Shown here one piece after another: positions 26,559-34,702 of a DNA stretch of 49,072 nucleotides. The stretch lies in NCBI RefSeq assembly GCF_001544195.1, contig NZ_BCPY01000014.1:1-49072 (forward strand). The letters run 5' to 3'. The notes beneath the pieces were generated by a model. It was not told the DNA's origin. It did not search any database and saw only the letters and a list, made by a program, of their open reading frames with translations. Position 1 is the first letter of the stretch. The number at the start of each line of letters is the position of its first letter. The position numbers were made by a program, and so were the translations under genes. The stretch is from Tetragenococcus solitarius NBRC 100494. Its GTDB lineage: Bacteria > Bacillota > Bacilli > Lactobacillales > Enterococcaceae.

Positions 26559-27006
26559 TAAATAAAAATATTTATTTTATTGTAACATAGAAATTAATTT
26601 GTGCCGGAATAAATAAGTCTAATCGTATCTTTGAAAAAAACAGTTTATGGGCTGGATCTATAAAATTAGTATCAAACTTTACAGGTCAACAATTATTCTA
26701 TTTCTTGAGATGTCTAGATAGCATTAACAATTGAATTCCGACCACCTTAGCAACTCACTACCGACTACTTATAATATTTAATGGAAAGTAAACTATGTTA
26801 TGAATTTTATCATTCTTAGAAAATAGACAGTAGTTCCTATTAAATATCTTCGTAGTTTTTAGGTCGTATTTTCCAGTTACTTTTAAATAGAAGTCTCATT
26901 CTTTATTTCGCATAAATACTATGATTTAAACTATTTAAAAAAACGCAAGGAACAATAATTATTCATTGCTCCTTACGATATATTTTTTATATAATATTAG
27001 ATTAGC
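26559..27006. other. Gene-free spacer upstream of the DUF2075 operon
   Basis: No supportable ORF. The right end holds the terminator of the metallophosphoesterase gene; the left end must hold the DUF2075/MazG promoter. The middle (about 26630-26930) shows nothing I recognise. Confidence 0.5.
26941..26980 (-). terminator. Terminator after the metallophosphoesterase gene
   Basis: Imperfect stem CGCAAGGAACAAT against ATTGCTCCTTACG, with flanking A- and T-rich tracts, just after the minus-strand stop at 27007. Confidence 0.6.
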
Positions 27007-27735
27007 TTAACTCTCATCTTCCCCAAAAAAGAACAATGCAACATCTATCTCTTTTTGTTTGATAATTCCTTGCCATTTGTTTACTTCCCTCATTAATTCA
27101 GCCTTTTCATAAGGTACTTGTTTAAATTGGATATCGCCATCTTCCAATATCATATAATGAGCTTCTTTTGTAGGATCGTCTGGTCTTCTATAAGAAATAC
27201 TCCCTGGGTTCAACCATAGCTTATCTTTTGCCACATAATGTATCCCTTGTCTGTGGGTGTGTCCGAAGATAATTCTTTTTTCAAAATTCCCTTGTAATTC
27301 TCCTGTGTAATGTTCGTTCCAAAACTGATCAAAATGATATTCACTTTGGATCGTTTCATAGGAATTTTCTTTCCATTGATGCTGGAGTATATATCCAATA
27401 TTACCTAAATCAAATGATATTGTTTTAGGCAGAGCTTTCAAATAATCAATATCTTCCTTATTTAAAAGGTCCGCGTTGTGATGAACCCATTTAAATTCAT
27501 CTTGCTTTACACCTTGTTCTATTTGTTCCCAAATTTTGATCATATGATCATCGTGATTTCCTCTAACACTGATAATATTATAGGCTTTAACCAACTCTAG
27601 TACTTCTTTAGGATACAGGCCATAATCTACATGATCCCCTGCACATAATATTTTGTCTACATCTTTTTCGTTCTCTAAAATTTTACGCAAAGATACAGCA
27701 TTACTATGAATGTCTGATATCAAAAGTATTTTCAT
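27007..27735 (-). CDS. Metallophosphoesterase (calcineurin-like, YfcE/MJ0936-type)
   Basis: 242 residues. The two-metal motifs come in order: LISDIHSN (D-x-H), AGDHVDYG (GD), VRGNHDDH (GNHD) and FGHTHRQGIHY (GHxH). ATG start with GAGGTG upstream. Single gene with its own terminator. Substrate unknown; relatives act on phosphodiesters or phosphoprotein-like substrates. Confidence 0.88.
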   Translation of the reverse strand: MKILLISDIHSNAVSLRKILENEKDVDKILCAGDHVDYGLYPKEVLELVKAYNIISVRGNHDDHMIKIWEQIEQGVKQDEFKWVHHNADLLNKEDIDYLKALPKTISFDLGNIGYILQHQWKENSYETIQSEYHFDQFWNEHYTGELQGNFEKRIIFGHTHRQGIHYVAKDKLWLNPGSISYRRPDDPTKEAHYMILEDGDIQFKQVPYEKAELMREVNKWQGIIKQKEIDVALFFFGEDES

Positions 27736-27762
27736 ATTGCACCTCTAACAAATTAATCAATT

Positions 27763-27918
27763 TTATTTACTTTCATCTTCAACAATTTCCTCAAAGAAAT
27801 CTCTTACTTTTGGCACATCTAAACCTACAATTACTTGGATAGCGGTTCCGTTACGAACGATTCCATGGGCACCGCCACTTTTGAAGAAAGCATCATCCGA
27901 AACGCTGTACTTTTTGCA
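27763..27918 (-). pseudogene. C-terminal remnant of a glucose/maltose-class PTS IICB protein
   Basis: About 50 codons ending at the TAA at 27763 read YSVSDDAFFKSGGAHGIVRN then IQVIVGLDVPKVRDFFEEIV. This matches the end of a IIB domain placed C-terminally, as in maltose-type IICB transporters. The phosphocysteine motif and all membrane segments are missing, and an in-frame stop lies just upstream. It faces a LacI-family repressor gene, as intact transporter/repressor pairs do, so a sugar transporter was probably deleted here. Confidence 0.75.
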
Positions 27919-27957
27919 TCATTTGATTTAACCTCTTTTTACTTCATTTTTTCACTA

Positions 27958-27976
27958 TTAAGCGAAAGCGTTTTAA
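27958..27976. promoter_or_regulatory. Operator-like site between the PTS remnant and the LacI gene
   Basis: TTAAGCGAAAGCGTTTTAA is an imperfect palindrome with cre/LacI-operator character, in the control region once shared by the lost transporter and the repressor. Confidence 0.4.
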
Positions 27977-28199
27977 ATATTTATACTATACCTCATTACT
28001 ATTGTCAAAGGTTTATCAAAAATAAATATTCAATACCTAAGATTCCGTATTTAACAATATATTTTAAATGGTTTACGTTTGACATATTTGCTATATTGCA
28101 CTATCTTTAAATTGCATTGAGGTTATAAAATTTGTTGTTGCACTATTAAATTAATTTAATGAGAATCCTTACGTTTAAAAATAAAAAGGAGAATAAAAA

Positions 28200-29183
28200 T
28201 TGACAATCAAGCTCACAGACGTAGCTAAAAAAGCTGGTGTCTCTTCAACCACGGTTTCACGAGTAATTAACAATTATGGTTCACTAAGTCAAAAAACAAT
28301 TGATAAAGTTCATGCTGCAATGGAAGAATTAAATTACCAGCCTAATTCCCTTGCTCGTTCTTTACAAGGGAAACATACTCAATTAATCGGACTTATTTTC
28401 CCAACGATTGCTCATCCTTTTTTTGGTGAACTTGTGGAACAATTAGAGACAAAACTTTTTGCGCATGGATATAAATCTATTCTTTGTGACAGTGCCCAAA
28501 ATAAAGAAAAAGAACGTAATTACTTAAAAATGTTAGCTGCAAATAAAGTAGATGGGATTATCGCTGGAGCGCACAATTTAGGGATTAAAGAATATCAAAC
28601 CATTGAATCTCCTATTATTTCATTTGACCGTTACCTAGCTGATGGTATCCCTATTGTAGGAAGTGATAATTATCAAGGTGGATATAAAGCAACAAAAACA
28701 CTTTATAAAAATGGAGGAAGAAAAATCGGCATCATTACAGGTAGCCACGGATCGAATTCTCCAACGAATGATCGCTTAAATGGTTATTTTGCTTTTTTAA
28801 AAGAAGTTGAATTAACGCCGCTTGTTTTTCACTTTGCTCCTTTTGAAAGTTCTCTAACGTTGAAAAACTTAAAAATTAGACAAATTTTGGAAAGAGAAAC
28901 TATTGATAGCTTATTCTGTACAGATGATTTAACTGCTATTTTAGTAATTAATAATTGTCGCGAATTAGGGATTGATGTACCTGATCAATTAAAGGTTATT
29001 GGTTATGACGGTACTCAATTTATGCAAAACTATTTTCCTGATTTAACAACGATTGCACAACCTATTCAGGAATTCAGTGATCTTTTAGTTGACTTACTAA
29101 TACAACGAATCAATCAACCTGATATCTTTCTAGAAGAGACCTATAAATTGCCTGTTAAAGTTTTAAGTGGCAAAACGGTTTAG
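28200..29183 (+). CDS. LacI-family transcriptional repressor (ScrR-like)
   Basis: 327 residues from a TTG start with AAAGGAG upstream. The N-terminal helix-turn-helix is LTDVAKKAGVSSTTVSRVIN, and the hinge has YQPNSLARSLQGKHTQLIG. The rest is a periplasmic-binding-protein-like sensor ending PDLTTIAQPI. The wording most resembles sucrose-operon repressors of lactic acid bacteria, but MalR-type is possible given the maltose-class PTS remnant across the divergent promoter. Its target may be gone, leaving an orphan regulator. Confidence 0.85.
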   Translation: MTIKLTDVAKKAGVSSTTVSRVINNYGSLSQKTIDKVHAAMEELNYQPNSLARSLQGKHTQLIGLIFPTIAHPFFGELVEQLETKLFAHGYKSILCDSAQNKEKERNYLKMLAANKVDGIIAGAHNLGIKEYQTIESPIISFDRYLADGIPIVGSDNYQGGYKATKTLYKNGGRKIGIITGSHGSNSPTNDRLNGYFAFLKEVELTPLVFHFAPFESSLTLKNLKIRQILERETIDSLFCTDDLTAILVINNCRELGIDVPDQLKVIGYDGTQFMQNYFPDLTTIAQPIQEFSDLLVDLLIQRINQPDIFLEETYKLPVKVLSGKTV

Positions 29184-29203
29184 AAAGATTTTTATTAAGT
29201 AAA

Positions 29204-29251
29204 ATATACGCAATCCGTAAGAAAAATCCTTCTTTTACGGATTGCGTATAT
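29204..29251. terminator. Bidirectional terminator with a 17-bp perfect stem
   Basis: 29204-29220 (ATATACGCAATCCGTAA) pairs fully with 29235-29251. It lies between the convergent LacI and RpiR genes. Confidence 0.85.
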
Positions 29252-29301
29252 CATTTGAAAACTACTTTTGAACAACATAAATATAAAATTTCTCTTCATA
29301 C

Positions 29302-30153
29302 TTAATTGCGATACTTCTTTACTGCGTCACGCAGCTCAAAAAGCTTAGGTGTAACTTCTTCATCAAACTTTTCATAAAGATTCATATACAATACGTCAAC
29401 AACCACCAACTGAGAAATTCTAGTAGCTAAGTTAGCCACACGAAAGTATTCTTCCAAAACAGGTGTACTTAATAGTATGTCTGACTGTTTTACTAATTTT
29501 GATTTTTGCAAAGTTGTTATCGAAATAACTGTTCCTTTTCTCTTCTTTGCAAGTTCTGATAATTCCAATACTTCTTGTGTTTGGCCTGTGGTTGAGATTG
29601 CAATAAAAGTATCCCCTTCTTGCATGTTCAGCACAATAGACAACATATAATGAAAATCACGATTAAAAAAAGTTGATAATCCTAATTTGGTAAATTTGTG
29701 AGTTAAATCTTCTGCCACCATCGATGAGGCTCCGGCACCATATACAACAACTATATTACTTTTAGCAATTCTCTTTACCGCTTGTTCCACGCTTTTTGTA
29801 TCCAGCGTGTTAAATAATTGATCAACAGCTAAACGATCTAATTCAAGCGTATTAAATAAAATATCTTGACTGGTTAATTCTTCTTTACGATGTTTCTTTA
29901 CAATGTTAAAATCACTGTCCTTACCCCTTAAAACTAACTCTTGATTTAAAACCAGTTTAAATTCCCGAAAACCTTTAACCCCTATATTTTTACAAAAACG
30001 GACTACACTTGCCTCACTCACCCCAGCAGCATTCGCAAACTCTTTAATAGTCATGCGCGAAACTTTTTTCATATTATTTAACGCATAATCGGCAATATTT
30101 CGTTCGATCTCTGTAAAATTGCTTTGCGATCTCAGGTTTTCTGTTAAAGACAA
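29302..30153 (-). CDS. RpiR/MurR-family regulator (amino-sugar operon)
   Basis: 283 residues from TTG at 30153 with GGAGGAATAGA upstream. N-terminal helix-turn-helix (KEFANAAGVSEASVVRFCKN) and C-terminal SIS sugar-phosphate-binding domain (VVYGAGASSMVAEDL, FIAISTTGQTQEVLEL). It begins just after the nanE stop, so it is the last gene of the PTS-nanE operon and probably responds to an amino-sugar phosphate such as N-acetylmannosamine 6-phosphate. Confidence 0.9.
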   Translation of the reverse strand: MSLTENLRSQSNFTEIERNIADYALNNMKKVSRMTIKEFANAAGVSEASVVRFCKNIGVKGFREFKLVLNQELVLRGKDSDFNIVKKHRKEELTSQDILFNTLELDRLAVDQLFNTLDTKSVEQAVKRIAKSNIVVVYGAGASSMVAEDLTHKFTKLGLSTFFNRDFHYMLSIVLNMQEGDTFIAISTTGQTQEVLELSELAKKRKGTVISITTLQKSKLVKQSDILLSTPVLEEYFRVANLATRISQLVVVDVLYMNLYEKFDEEVTPKLFELRDAVKKYRN

Positions 30154-30155
30154 AT

Positions 30156-30848
30156 CTATTCCTCCAGTAATGAGTCCACTAATTTTTTTGTTATAATTTC
30201 CGGTCTAGTAATAGCCGAGCCTATTACTACGGAATCTGCACCACTTTGATAGGCAGCGTGTAATTCTTCTATATTACTAATATGCCCTTCAGCAATAATA
30301 GGGATTGACAGGTTCTCTTTTAATTTTTTAACTAGATCTGGATTAAACGACTGTTGTTCATTTGTAGCTTCAGTATAACCTGCCATCGTGGTGGAAACAA
30401 TATCTGCGCCACATTCTTGTGCATATTTTCCATTTTCGAGATGATCACAATCTGCCATAACTAAAATTTTTGGATACCCTTTGTGTATTCTTTCGATGAT
30501 CGTTTCTAGTGCTTCATCTTGTGGTCGTTTTCTTTGCGTTCCATCCATAGCAACAATATCGGCACCAGCTTCTATTACGGCAGCAGCACTTTCATAAGTG
30601 GGCGTAATGTAGACTTCATAATCGTTATACCACTGCTTAAAAATTCCAATCATAGGTAAATCAACTGCTTTTTTAATCGCTTGGATATTTTGCGGTTCAG
30701 TTGCACGTATCCCACATGCACCACCTTGTTTGGCTGCTTTAGCAAAAGCCACCATGATTTCTGTTCCATACATCGGCCAACCTTTACGTGCTTGACAAGA
30801 CACGATCAGTCCGCCTTTTATTTTTTCTAATACATTATTTTGTGACAT
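30156..30848 (-). CDS. nanE: N-acetylmannosamine-6-phosphate 2-epimerase
   Basis: 230 residues from ATG at 30848 with GAGGGAGA upstream; a longer reading to 30875 overlaps the PTS gene. Family stretches: GLIVSCQARKGWPMY, MIGIFKQWYND, VYITPTYESAAAVIEAGADI, MDGTQRKRP and VIGSAITRPEIIT. It converts ManNAc-6-phosphate to GlcNAc-6-phosphate. Here it follows a mannose-class PTS, so ManNAc may be imported already phosphorylated; no sialic acid lyase or ManNAc kinase is present. Confidence 0.92.
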   Translation of the reverse strand: MSQNNVLEKIKGGLIVSCQARKGWPMYGTEIMVAFAKAAKQGGACGIRATEPQNIQAIKKAVDLPMIGIFKQWYNDYEVYITPTYESAAAVIEAGADIVAMDGTQRKRPQDEALETIIERIHKGYPKILVMADCDHLENGKYAQECGADIVSTTMAGYTEATNEQQSFNPDLVKKLKENLSIPIIAEGHISNIEELHAAYQSGADSVVIGSAITRPEIITKKLVDSLLEE

Positions 30849-30861
30849 AAATCTATCTCCC

Positions 30862-32436
30862 TCAAAGAATTCCAAAAAACTTACCTGCTAAACCAATTAC
30901 AAAACAAACCAACATCAACCAATAAATGGCTTTTTTATTTTTGATCAAGGCTTGATAGAACAACAATGTAATAATTAAAGGCAACAAACTAGGAAAAATT
31001 TGTTCTAATAAATCTTGTAGTACGATTTCTTTTCCTGCGCTTACCCATTTTGCTGTAAGTTCAATTTTTACAAAATTAACTACCATAGAGCCCGTAACCA
31101 TCATTCCAACAATGGTTGCTCCTTGGACAAAATTTTGGATCAAATCAGAATTTTTCATTTTAGTAATTAATTTGACACCAAATTTGTAACCCCAAAAAAT
31201 CCCCAAATAACGAGAGATAACATTTAATAGTACATTGGGAACAATGAAAACAACAGGACCTAAAATGTTCCCATTTAACGCTAAACCTGCCCCAATCGCT
31301 GCAAAAATTGTCATAAATGTGGCTTTAAAAACAGAATCTCCAATCCCGGATAAAGGTCCCATAAGAGCCGTTTTGGTAGATGCGATTGTTTCATCAGTAA
31401 TCGCGCTTCCCTTTGCTTTTTGCTCTTCCAAAGCTGCGGAGACGCCTAAAACAATGTTAGCCGTATAAGGGTGGCAATTGAAAAATTCATTATGTCGGTT
31501 CAAGGCATCAATATATTCTTCCTTATCCGTGTATAGACGTTTTAATATAGGAACCATTGCATAATCAAAACCTAGGCTGATATACCTTTCGTAATTAATA
31601 GTCGCCATCGAGAAAAACGAACGGCCATACATTTTCCAAAGGTCTTTCTTTTGAATTAATTTTTCTCCATTATCATTTTCTTCTTGATCAGGTGTTAATG
31701 AATTATCATTATCTCGATTTCTGATCGCAGATATCCCCGCTGCAATTCCTAAACCTAACAACGATACCGCTAAAACATCTAACTCTAAGTAAACTGATAA
31801 GACAAAACCAACTAAAAAGAAGGACCAATACTTTTTAAAGTCCATCATCTTAAGCAACATGGCCATCCCAATAGCAGGAAGTAATCCTGAAGCAATCTCC
31901 AAGCCACCTGAAATCCAACTTGGTAAAGCATCATTAATGCTTTTTACAAATCCACTACCAAAATAAATAGCCAAAAATGAGGAGATAAAAAAGACGAAGA
32001 AAAAGACTAAAATACCGGCTAAATGCAAGCCTTCTATTTTTCTAGTATTTCCTTCTTTAATTGATTTATCCGCTTTATGAACTAAGTAAATATTAATATT
32101 CCAAGCGAGCATAATTAAAAATTGAGCCAAAATGCCAATAGGTAAAGCTAAAGAAATACCTAAGGAAGTTGAATTAGCTTCAATAGCATAAACCGTCCCA
32201 ATAATACCAGCGATTTGAGCATTAGGCGGCACGGAACCTCCGATAGGAAGAACGCCCATAAACATCAACTCGACACTTGCCCCCACTGTTAAACCTGTTT
32301 GTACATCACCTAAAATTAAGCCAATTAAAGGTCCGGCAAATATTGGACGACTAATCATCCATAGTCCATAGCCATAATTTTCAGTGATCAATAAGGCTAC
32401 AAAAATACTTAATAAGATTGAAGCTGTTATACCCAT
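30862..32436 (-). CDS. Mannose-class PTS fused subunits IIC-IID
   Basis: 524 residues. Residues 1-235 or so are a IIC domain (GYGLWMISRPIFAGPLIGLI, LPIGGSVPPNAQIAGIIGT). A charged linker (SLTPDQEENDNGEKL) follows, then a complete IID domain (MYGRSFFSMATINYERYIS, NRHNEFFNCHPYTANIV, LMGPLSGIGDSVFKA). IIC and IID are normally separate genes, as in the second mannose-class system at 44533-46212, so this fusion is unusual. Together they form the membrane channel. Confidence 0.92.
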   Translation of the reverse strand: MGITASILLSIFVALLITENYGYGLWMISRPIFAGPLIGLILGDVQTGLTVGASVELMFMGVLPIGGSVPPNAQIAGIIGTVYAIEANSTSLGISLALPIGILAQFLIMLAWNINIYLVHKADKSIKEGNTRKIEGLHLAGILVFFFVFFISSFLAIYFGSGFVKSINDALPSWISGGLEIASGLLPAIGMAMLLKMMDFKKYWSFFLVGFVLSVYLELDVLAVSLLGLGIAAGISAIRNRDNDNSLTPDQEENDNGEKLIQKKDLWKMYGRSFFSMATINYERYISLGFDYAMVPILKRLYTDKEEYIDALNRHNEFFNCHPYTANIVLGVSAALEEQKAKGSAITDETIASTKTALMGPLSGIGDSVFKATFMTIFAAIGAGLALNGNILGPVVFIVPNVLLNVISRYLGIFWGYKFGVKLITKMKNSDLIQNFVQGATIVGMMVTGSMVVNFVKIELTAKWVSAGKEIVLQDLLEQIFPSLLPLIITLLFYQALIKNKKAIYWLMLVCFVIGLAGKFFGIL

Positions 32437-32494
32437 TTTTCCTCCCCCTTAAATTTATTACATCCATATATTAAAAATCTTAATCGCTTACAAT

Positions 32495-32962
32495 TTAGAT
32501 TTTAGTCGTTAAATCAATTGATTTATCTCCAGGAGCCGTCCGCACGTCCAGTAAAACACCCTTTGAAGCTAGTTCTTTAAAAATTTGTTTTTCACTATCA
32601 TCCACGTATACTGTTTTTGTAATCTGTTCTTTTCCTTCTTTATAGTACATTCCACCAATATTGATAGAATCAAAATGGACACCTTTATTAACCAAATCTA
32701 AAATGGTCTGAGGTGTTCTTACTACAAGAAACACTGTTTTATTTTCAGAACCTTTTAAATAATCAGCAGCTTGTTCTACGGATAGTATTTGCAAGCTCTT
32801 TCCTTTTGGCGCAGCCATTTCTAGCAACATTTTTTGCATGTCGTCATGAACGATCTCGTCATCGACAACGACGATTTCATTCACTTGGTATTCAACTGAC
32901 CAAGAATAAGCCACTTGTCCGTGAATTAATCTTTCATCAATTCTAGTAATTGCAATATTCAT
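32495..32962 (-). CDS. Mannose-class PTS subunit IIB
   Basis: 155 residues. The phosphohistidine lies in ITRIDERLIHGQVAYSWS, typical of the mannose/sorbose class, and INIGGMYYKEGKEQITK matches the C-terminal part. ATG with AGGAGG upstream. It carries phosphate from IIA to the sugar in the IIC-IID channel. Confidence 0.92.
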   Translation of the reverse strand: MNIAITRIDERLIHGQVAYSWSVEYQVNEIVVVDDEIVHDDMQKMLLEMAAPKGKSLQILSVEQAADYLKGSENKTVFLVVRTPQTILDLVNKGVHFDSINIGGMYYKEGKEQITKTVYVDDSEKQIFKELASKGVLLDVRTAPGDKSIDLTTKI

Positions 32963-32982
32963 TTTACAAAATCCTCCTCATT

Positions 32983-33360
32983 CTAAATAATTTTTTGAAT
33001 CATCTGATTAGACTCTTCCAGCAAATCATGTCCACTTATTTGGTTATTAATACACGCTGTTAATATCATAGCTAAATGATAACCAGCAATAACATGAATA
33101 TATTCATGTTGTTTACCTAACAAAGTTGCTACATTTCCAGGTGTGCCGCCCTTAATATCGGCCAACAAAAGTAGTTCGTCATAACCTTCTTTTTTATACT
33201 CATCAACACTTGTTTGCACTTTTTTTAAATAATCGTTCAAGCTTTCGCTTTCTTTTAAAGCAATCGCTACTAAGTGATCTTGCTTGCCCAATATCATTTC
33301 TGCAGACTTTTTCATTCCAATGCAGCCATCGCCATGTCCAACTAAAATAATTTTCCTCAT
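32983..33360 (-). CDS. Mannose-class PTS subunit IIA
   Basis: 125 residues. The N-terminal active-site histidine is in ILVGHGDGCIGMKKS, and LLLADIKGGTPGNVA is the second family landmark. First gene of the operon IIA, IIB, IICD, nanE, rpiR. Confidence 0.92.
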   Translation of the reverse strand: MRKIILVGHGDGCIGMKKSAEMILGKQDHLVAIALKESESLNDYLKKVQTSVDEYKKEGYDELLLLADIKGGTPGNVATLLGKQHEYIHVIAGYHLAMILTACINNQISGHDLLEESNQMIQKII

Positions 33361-33460
33361 TTTCTCGCTCCCTTCAACAAAATTATTAACCTCCTAATAT
33401 AAATATTTTTCTGAAACTGATGATGCAAACAAATTTTAGTTAAATCTAGTATATTCTTTA

Positions 33461-33509
33461 TTAAATTCAATTTCAATATAATTTAATAATTTAATGAAAT
33501 TAAATTTAA
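33461..33509. promoter_or_regulatory. Probable RpiR operator: 15-bp inverted repeat with one mismatch
   Basis: TTAAATTCAATTTCA (33461-33475) pairs with TGAAATTAAATTTAA (33495-33509). It lies 100-150 bases upstream of the PTS IIA gene. The size and AT-rich TGAAATT half-site fit RpiR-family operators; assignment to the operon's own regulator is inference. Confidence 0.5.
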
Positions 33510-33961
33510 TCAAAGGCAAAAAAATAATTAATAACTTGATCGATAATATTACTTGAAGTAAGGAGATAGATATTTCCGTAACTAAAAAATATCTTTATAA
33601 AGTTAACTACAGCTTTAGTCATTCTGATCAAACCTATTAGTTGGATTATCTAAGGATACATACCAGAAAAATCAACCTTCATTAGTAGGAATACAAAAGG
33701 AAGCCCCCTTTATCTTTAATGTGGGTCGCACTAAAAGACTAAGAGAGTACCTATTCTGTAGTTTTTCTTTAATCAACAGTTCAATTTAGCTTAAATACTT
33801 AATTATCTTATGTTATACAATCATGAGCCTACTTTTATTTTTATAAATGAAACAAAATTTATTGGAAGTTACTTTCAAACTTTGTTTTTTCCAATATCCT
33901 AGTGGCAACGTATATTACCTTTGATTACTATTGTGCTACCAAAAAAATTGTCCTCATTCGA

Positions 33962-33996
33962 GAAAAATAAGACACTTGCGAGTTTTCTTATTTTTC
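33962..33996 (-). terminator. Terminator-like hairpin
   Basis: Perfect 11-bp stem GAAAAATAAGA / TCTTATTTTTC just downstream of the minus-strand pseudogene ending at 34027. Confidence 0.6.
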
Positions 33997-34026
33997 ACCC
34001 AAAAGCCATTGGATAACATTAATTTG

Positions 34027-34420
34027 CTAAACACTTTCGTCATTTGCATAGCCTGAGTCAGCTGTTAATAAAATTTTTCGGTAATCATCTTTGATTTTCT
34101 TCAATGCAGAAACTTCTCGCTTATACGTCTCATCGTCAGTCACAGTATAGGAAACTTGATAATACTCCTTAATGCCTTGTTTAATTGCCACGAAATCAAC
34201 TTCAGCATTTTCAATCGTTCCTACATAAATTTCATAATCTCGACGTAATAACTCTAAAAATACAACAGCCTCTAACCGACTACCAATGTTTACACGTTTT
34301 GTTTCTAAAATTAACAATACCATCGACATAATCTTCAAATGTTTTTTCATCTTCTAATTGAACAGCAAAAGGGAAATCTTCAAAATTAAGGTAACTATTT
34401 TTTGTCTCATATCTAAATCT
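34027..34420 (-). pseudogene. Internally deleted AAA ATPase (DUF4143) gene
   Basis: One frame encodes SYLNFEDFPFAVQLEDEKTF then DYVDGIV, matching the central region of DUF4143 ATPases. It then shifts directly to VNIGSRLEAVVFLELLRRDY, EVDFVAIKQG and YYQVSYTV, the C-terminal nuclease-like part. The ATPase core upstream and a large piece between the fragments are missing, and the C-terminus is shortened. A decayed relic, not a 107-residue gene. Confidence 0.7.
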
Positions 34421-34424
34421 TTTT

Positions 34425-34479
34425 TCGAATTAATTCGATTCTTTAGTACCTTTTACCATATCATTCGAATTAATTCAAA
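34425..34479. repeat. Two copies of a TTCGAATTAATTCRA palindrome 40 bp apart
   Basis: 34425-34438 reads TCGAATTAATTCGA, a perfect palindrome, and 34464-34478 reads TTCGAATTAATTCAA. Paired sites of this form may be operators. They lie upstream of the broken ATPase gene. Confidence 0.5.
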
Positions 34480-34593
34480 TCTTTTCTAGTTTTGTGATTC
34501 CAAAAATTGAAAAAATATACTAAATAAACATAAACCTAACAACATCTTTGAAAATAGTAAGAGGAGGAGCTAGAAAACCAACCCTTATTATTA

Positions 34594-34675
34594 AAAAGAT
34601 GAAGGAAATTTGGTTGATGTTTCTTTTATTTATAAAAAATAGAGGGAAGTTTCCTAACTCTCCCTCTATTTTTGC
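34594..34675. repeat. Two copies of the 41-bp hairpin repeat, left of the flavoenzyme gene
   Basis: Unit cores GAAGG at 34601 and GAGGG at 34642 are exactly 41 bp apart, each with an A/G-rich left arm, a central TTG or TAAC stretch, a C/T-rich right arm and a T-run. The second unit forms a 12-bp stem (34636-34674, AATAGAGGG / CCCTCTATT) that is an excellent terminator for the minus-strand gene at 34703. Same family as 36261-36424. Confidence 0.65.
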
Positions 34676-34702
34676 CTTTTCTATATATTTATTTCAAATA
34701 AC

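Larger units (their letters stand above)
33361..34026. other. Gene-free region with PTS operon control and unrecognised sequence
   Basis: The left part holds the promoter and operator for the IIA-IIB-IICD-nanE-rpiR operon. The stretch 33560-33960 has no supportable ORF or family resemblance and may be remnant DNA. The right end has a terminator for the pseudogene at 34027. Confidence 0.5.

Noticed and set aside
27835-28110. 91-codon plus-strand frame before the LacI gene
   Set aside because: Antisense to the PTS IIB remnant, then low-complexity AT-rich sequence; the remnant explains the conserved part.
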